Below, one piece after another: positions 59,901 to 64,000 of a stretch of 64,000 nucleotides of DNA. The stretch is from assembly GCA_032158295.1 (NCBI GenBank), contig CM063263.1, positions 12,968,974-13,032,973 of the forward strand. Direction: 5' to 3'. How positions within the stretch are numbered: the first letter of the stretch is position 1; every line of letters starts with the position of its first letter. The notes beneath the pieces were generated by a model. The model saw only the letters and a list, made by a program, of their open reading frames with translations. It made no database searches and had not been told where the DNA came from. Position numbers and translations under genes: made by a program. This DNA is from Pycnopodia helianthoides. Taxonomy: Eukaryota > Echinodermata > Asteroidea > Forcipulatida > Asteriidae.

Positions 59901-62900
59901 TTTTTTTGCTGCTAATTTGGGTTTACTCAACATTGGTACCAAAGGCCTAAACTTTTTCAACACGGTACAAAAAAATGAGAGACGCCAGTTGGAGACATTC
60001 CTAGATTTGACGTTTAATTAAAACCAGATCAGATTGTATAAATAGATGTTATTTATAGCTGACCTTACATAAGTGGAATGATACATCTAGACAATGTCAA
60101 ACAAGGCCCAAGTCGACCCGGCAGTTGCGAGAATTTACTCACTGTGTTGTTTTTCAGACATTGTGCATGATTTTATAGTTAAAAGAGACCCATTCCCCTA
60201 ACAAGACTGACTGTGTAATATCAGTCCGACTGCAACAACCAACAATTATCTTCGATTTCTATTCCCAATGACCCCAACCTCCGAGTCCCTACTGACTCCT
60301 TCTCTTTCTTAAACTGTACTTCTTAGACCTCCAGGCTACCCATGGATCGAGGTGCAGGGTCTGTAAGGTCACGAAGGAGGAGAGACACTTATGAAAAACA
60401 AACAGTGGGATGATGGTGTGTTGTCCCAACAAAGTCCCCCCTAAAGGTTGCTGATTTACCCTAAGCTATCATAACATTATACTCTCAAGGTATGAATGTT
60501 ACGGTGGGTAAAAGTGGCTCGCTGTACATACCACAACAACTCATTCTCAACACTCAGTAGTTTTGTTCACTAACATGCCCTTTTGAGGAGTCTCTTTTGT
60601 GGTGTGTAAGAACTCTGTACTATTCGAGTCGGTAATCGAGGCTTCCTTCGAATAGTGGTATCGTAAATGACTAGTACATGATTCTGATAATGTGTGAATC
60701 TAGGAGAGATGATGATGTTATGAACAAGATGTTTACTCGATTATTGGAACAATACAGCAATGTTTTCTTGTCAGACCGCTTGACATTAACGCACTACCAT
60801 TGCTGCATGTTTGTACATAACGTTATGCAGGCAAGGTCAGCCCTATCTCTTATGTTAAGAAGGGAATTCAAGTGTACATCAGTAGTGGTACCGCTACGGT
60901 CTATGCCAGATGGCCGGCTGATTGCTGCCTTACCTTCCATACTGAAAACGATCTCCATCTACCAAGAGGTCTGAATCATCTCATGACATACAAATTCACT
61001 TAATAATTCATCTCTGTTCTTCAGCGACAATTACAGCTTCGGTATAGCACTAAAGGTTCCATTGTAATGCATTACCGTTAATAACACGGAGTGGGTGGCT
61101 CTTCATTTTGGCGCCAAAATGAAAAAAACATAATTATCTTTGACATTATTTACTCCGAATAGTGATGTTTATCACGTGGTTTAACATCTTTCATGCAGGA
61201 AGCTTCATATATTAAAAAATGCTGTGAATATGTTCCTGTCTATATTATAGTAATAACAAACTTTGATTTGAATAATTGTTAGTAGTGCAGTCTCATGGGC
61301 CCTTTGATGTAGAGGCATTTTAATCCCACAGATCTAAACAATATGAGAGCTATTAACCCCGTGCGACATGATTTAGTTATAAAAACCTACGATTTCAAAG
61401 ATCCGTGGACAAATATTGTCATCACCGCGCGCCGAGGAGACGCTCCCCGGCCGAAAGTCATCACCTCCCCGTCTCCACCGGAGCGTTCAAGCCCGTCCGG
61501 CTCTCGGAGTTCGCATCCGATATCAGTGTTATGTTAATGGAACCCTCATGTTTATCATCGGCTTTTTGCGGGTAGAGAGGATCGCCTACATAACTCTAGC
61601 TTCTCGATTATGCCAAGCTGTCTCTTGGTTCAGAATAGTTGGTCAATGACTCTAGCATGTCTCAGTTGTTTCTGATTTTAGATGACGGTAAGACTAATTT
61701 GCAATCAAACTATGAAAATATGGGACATCTGTTACAAGAAATCAATTTTATTTCGATTATAGAATCGGCACTCATTTTAGGTTCTCTTGTATTGCTCGCC
61801 CCCCCCCCTCCCAGCGCCAGAAGGAGGGATTCATTATCCTCGTCTAAAAATGGAACATTTTAAATTAAGAAGTCTCTCTCATGTGTTGAACTCCTGGAAG
61901 CTTCCTCCATGGAGAAATTTAAGCAATTTCCAGCAATGTATTGCAAACAATTATCAACATAGGGAGGCATAACTGTTGAGCATATACTGAGTCTTGTCAT
62001 ACGTGTATACATTCACCCCTCAGCTACTGAAAAGTAACCGTGTTTGTATTAAATGTGCTCGGCCTGCGATATGTCAAAAAACATTTGAGGCCTCATAATT
62101 ACTGGGGAATGTTAAAAAAAACTGTTGGGTTGAATGGTTGTGTGTAGTGCACTTGGTAAAGCTATGGATGATAAATCGTTTTTGATGTAGCCAGGGCAGA
62201 AAAGCATGACTAGTCATTCATTAGTAATAAGAAACTAGAAACCTATCCATTATAGTCAAGTATCATGAACTTTATCTCTGCACTATTGGAAGCACCTCGG
62301 CATGCTTTGATACATTGTGTTGGTGACAGCCATCACACACCACAAAGTAAAGAGGCAACTATTTAACTCTAGACCAACATTTCATCGAATTTAAACAATG
62401 CAGGACAATGAGTTCAAATAGCCTACAATTAATGGACTTATTAAAATCACTCCTGTTTTAAAGAGGTTGGACCTATTATACGCAAATACACACCCCCCCC
62501 CCCCAATAGTCTGGATACAGTACACTGGATAGAACCAACCATATCCGTACATGTAGAATGTAAACACTTCGAGCAAACTGGGCGTGGCAGTAAGTTGAGA
62601 TTTATGCGTCCCATGACATCAGTAGCTTCCACAGTAGATTAAGACGATGTGTGTGTTGAGATTGTCACCACGTGGTCACAACTCTTGCGCAAGACGTTCG
62701 CTTCAAGACCCCAATCTCCGTTTTACAAGGGTCTACTTTATTGCATGGATTAAAGCACTGTGACTTGTTTGGAAATGTCCACTATGCTAGTTTTTTTAAC
62801 TTACAAGAGTTTATTTGTCAATATCCGAAATACATAGTGGCAAATGCAAATTATCATTTTTCGTATTCAAAATATTCGTCCACATTTTATTTATAATAAT

Positions 62901-63377
62901 TATAAGAAAATGCGACAGGGTGAAAGAGGGTTATACTAATATTCCATAAATCATTTCTTGTTTTGTATAATTATTATTTACTTATATTTAAATATTGGTT
63001 TATTGTAGGCTGTTGAACCAGAAAGTATAGTTTGTTTTGTTATCAAATAAAACCAAAGATCTCTAACACATGGTGAGAATATGAAGAGGGTTTGCGGTAT
63101 TTGAGGCTAGTGTAGTAGTAGTCCTCAGGGAATACGTCTCAAGTAAAAAATATTTTAAAAACGACAATAAATTCTAAACAAAGTCGTTCTGATTCAAGCT
63201 TTATATCCTTGTATTTTGTTAAGTGTGGGAAACAAACCAATGACGTCCATATGCATTTATTACTCAGTTTTATTTATACTCGCTATTAACGATTTTGAGC
63301 TTTTTGATCGATGCTCAGTTTTAAACTGAACCCTATCAACAAAACATTCTTTTTGTACGCTGTTTTTGTTATGGTAA
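56935..63377. other. Noncoding stretch; expected to hold or border the bHLH intron
   Basis: This lies downstream of the bHLH exon on its own strand, so the intron begins at its right edge and a short last exon may lie here; none could be assigned by sequence. It contains the paired TREpal sites at 57372 and 57391, two C-runs (61799-61808; 62493-62504) and a GC-rich patch at 61425-61515. No other gene recognised. Confidence 0.5.
57372..57402. promoter_or_regulatory. Two tandem zero-spaced palindromic receptor sites
   Basis: AGGTCATGACCT at 57372-57383 is the exact palindrome known as TREpal for thyroid/retinoid receptors. Seven bases later a second copy, GGGTCATGACCT (57391-57402), differs by one base. 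Four half-sites therefore sit in 31 bp. Confidence 0.38.
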
Positions 63378-63450
63378 CTACATGTTATTTGAGGACAGTG
63401 CAATCTTATTCTGGCAGTATTTCTGTATGATTTCTATGATATTATAATTA

Positions 63451-63458
63451 ATACTTAC
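63451..63458 (-). other. 5' splice donor of bHLH exon 1
   Basis: On the minus strand, codons GGA CCT are followed directly by GTAAGTAT, a near-perfect match to the metazoan U1 donor consensus. It falls shortly after the conserved ICTFCLS motif, close to where vertebrate scleraxis and paraxis genes have their coding intron. Without splicing the frame would add 26 AT-rich residues and stop at 63378. Confidence 0.85.
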
Positions 63459-63971
63459 AGGTCCTTTTGGAACTCCATGACTTCCTCCTCTCATATGACT
63501 CAAGCAGAACGTACAGATGATTCTTGGCCCTTGATCACCATGAGCAGCTCGTCCTACCATAGCTCGATGCATACAGGGCTGGTCTATGTCTTCATCACCC
63601 ACCACCAGCAGGGTCCCAAGATGTCGGATATAACTCGTAGCTAATCGTAGAGTCTCAATCTTAGATAGTTTACGATTCTTAGGTTCAGTTGGGATTAAAT
63701 CTCGTAGTGTCGTGAAGGCTGAGTTGACGCTGTGTGTACGGTCTCTCTCCCGTGCATTAGCCGCTACTCGTGGGTGGTGAGTCCCCTCTTCATCCGGTCC
63801 GTCCGTACTTACACTCTTAGACTTTCGTCTCCTGCCTTTAGGTCCGTTGTTTTTCTTTCCATCTTGATCTGATCTGTCTGTAGAGCAGGAGCTCTCACTC
63901 CCTGAGCCAAGATCTTCGCAAAGTTCAGCTTCGGCTGCAGCGAAAACTTCATCCATTTTACGTTTCGACAT
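63459..63971 (-). CDS. scx/tcf15: bHLH transcription factor, scleraxis/paraxis (SCX/TCF15) family, exon 1 (partial gene)
   Basis: This exon encodes 171 residues of a class A (Twist-superfamily) bHLH protein, a nuclear factor expected to bind E-boxes as a heterodimer with E-proteins. Residues 1-66 form an acidic, serine-rich N-terminus followed by a basic GRRRKSK stretch. The basic region lies at about 68-81 ([13 protein letters not shown]), helix 1 at 82-93, the loop PTEPKNRK at 94-101 and helix 2 at 102-121 ([16 protein letters not shown]). The ERDRT.SVN.AF and [20 protein letters not shown] pattern and the downstream ICTFCLS motif (152-158) are hallmarks of scleraxis and paraxis; vertebrates have both, and an invertebrate copy would typically be co-orthologous to the two. 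The start is the first in-frame ATG, with A at -3 in a good context (AACATG); a second ATG follows at residue 6. The frame runs on to a stop at 63378, but the extra 26 residues are AT-rich and unlike the family. A GTAAGTAT donor after residue 171 marks the exon end, in phase 0. Vertebrate relatives also end with a short second coding exon. That exon was not found. Confidence 0.93.
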
Positions 63972-63973
63972 GT

Positions 63974-63981
63974 TGACGTCA
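63974..63981. promoter_or_regulatory. CRE palindrome just upstream of the bHLH start codon
   Basis: TGACGTCA, the full CREB/ATF palindrome, lies 3 bp from the initiation codon on its 5' side. It would fall in the 5' UTR or proximal promoter; the transcription start is not visible because the window ends 19 bp further on. The sequence match is exact; its function is inferred. Confidence 0.4.
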
Positions 63982-64000
63982 GTATACCATGTACGGTATA

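Noticed and set aside
63378..63458. Continuation of the bHLH coding frame to the stop at 63378
   Set aside because: A strong GTAAGTAT donor sits at the end of the family-like sequence, and the following 26 residues are AT-rich and unlike the family; treated as intron.

Overview
The window reads as nuclear DNA from an animal, most likely an invertebrate deuterostome; an ambulacrarian such as an echinoderm or hemichordate is my best guess, not proven. It is AT-rich. The only gene I can identify sits at the extreme right edge on the minus strand (63459-63971). It is the first coding exon of a bHLH transcription factor of the scleraxis/paraxis (SCX/TCF15) family and ends in a canonical GTAAGT splice donor. 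The rest of the gene must lie to the left, inside or beyond the window, because transcription runs toward lower coordinates. I could not identify its small second exon.

The other ~63 kb is a gene desert in which I recognise no further protein gene. Nearly all open frames are short and unrecognisable. Three GC-richer, exon-like open patches (43312-43533, 47672-47809, 49117-49320) are reported only as leads. A long stretch without genes beside a developmental bHLH gene is a common setting for distal regulatory DNA, but that role is inferred here.

The desert carries many repeats and mobile-element remnants:
- 6.1-9.0 kb: a dense repeat complex. It has a ~122-bp repeat in three copies, a GC-rich block packed with inverted repeats (6743-6949), a 19-bp x7 array, a TGC/TGT microsatellite and a 36-bp x15 array with an alternating-variant pattern.
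- tRNA-derived SINE-like elements in three families, at 9.55, 15.3, 20.65/20.79, 30.5 and 48.7 kb, plus one tRNA 3'-half-like piece at 52.9 kb.
- Three copies of one ~380-bp MITE family (9.8, 31.4, 46.8 kb) and a TTAA-flanked MITE (41.1-41.5 kb).
- Two LINE 3' ends, + at 23.8-24.07 kb and - at 34.24-34.74 kb, each with a recognisable ORF2 C-terminal motif.
- Two hammerhead-ribozyme-like motifs of the kind found in Penelope-like retroelements (25.36 and 56.85 kb).
- Other tandem duplications at 10.95, 20.17, 25.6, 35.9, 41.8, 44.3, 47.9 and 56.6 kb, and several near-perfect palindromes (18487, 27619, 40639, 55561).

For possible regulatory content, exact paired nuclear-receptor half-sites (DR5, DR3, DR1, DR8 and the palindrome AGGTCATGACCT) and full CRE palindromes (TGACGTCA, eight copies) occur more often than simple chance predicts. 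One CRE lies 3 bp upstream of the bHLH start codon. I found no CRISPR array, operon, rRNA gene, intact tRNA gene or clear novel molecular system. The most interesting unexplained objects are the structured 6743-6949 block, the hammerhead-like pair, and the nuclear-receptor/CRE site excess.
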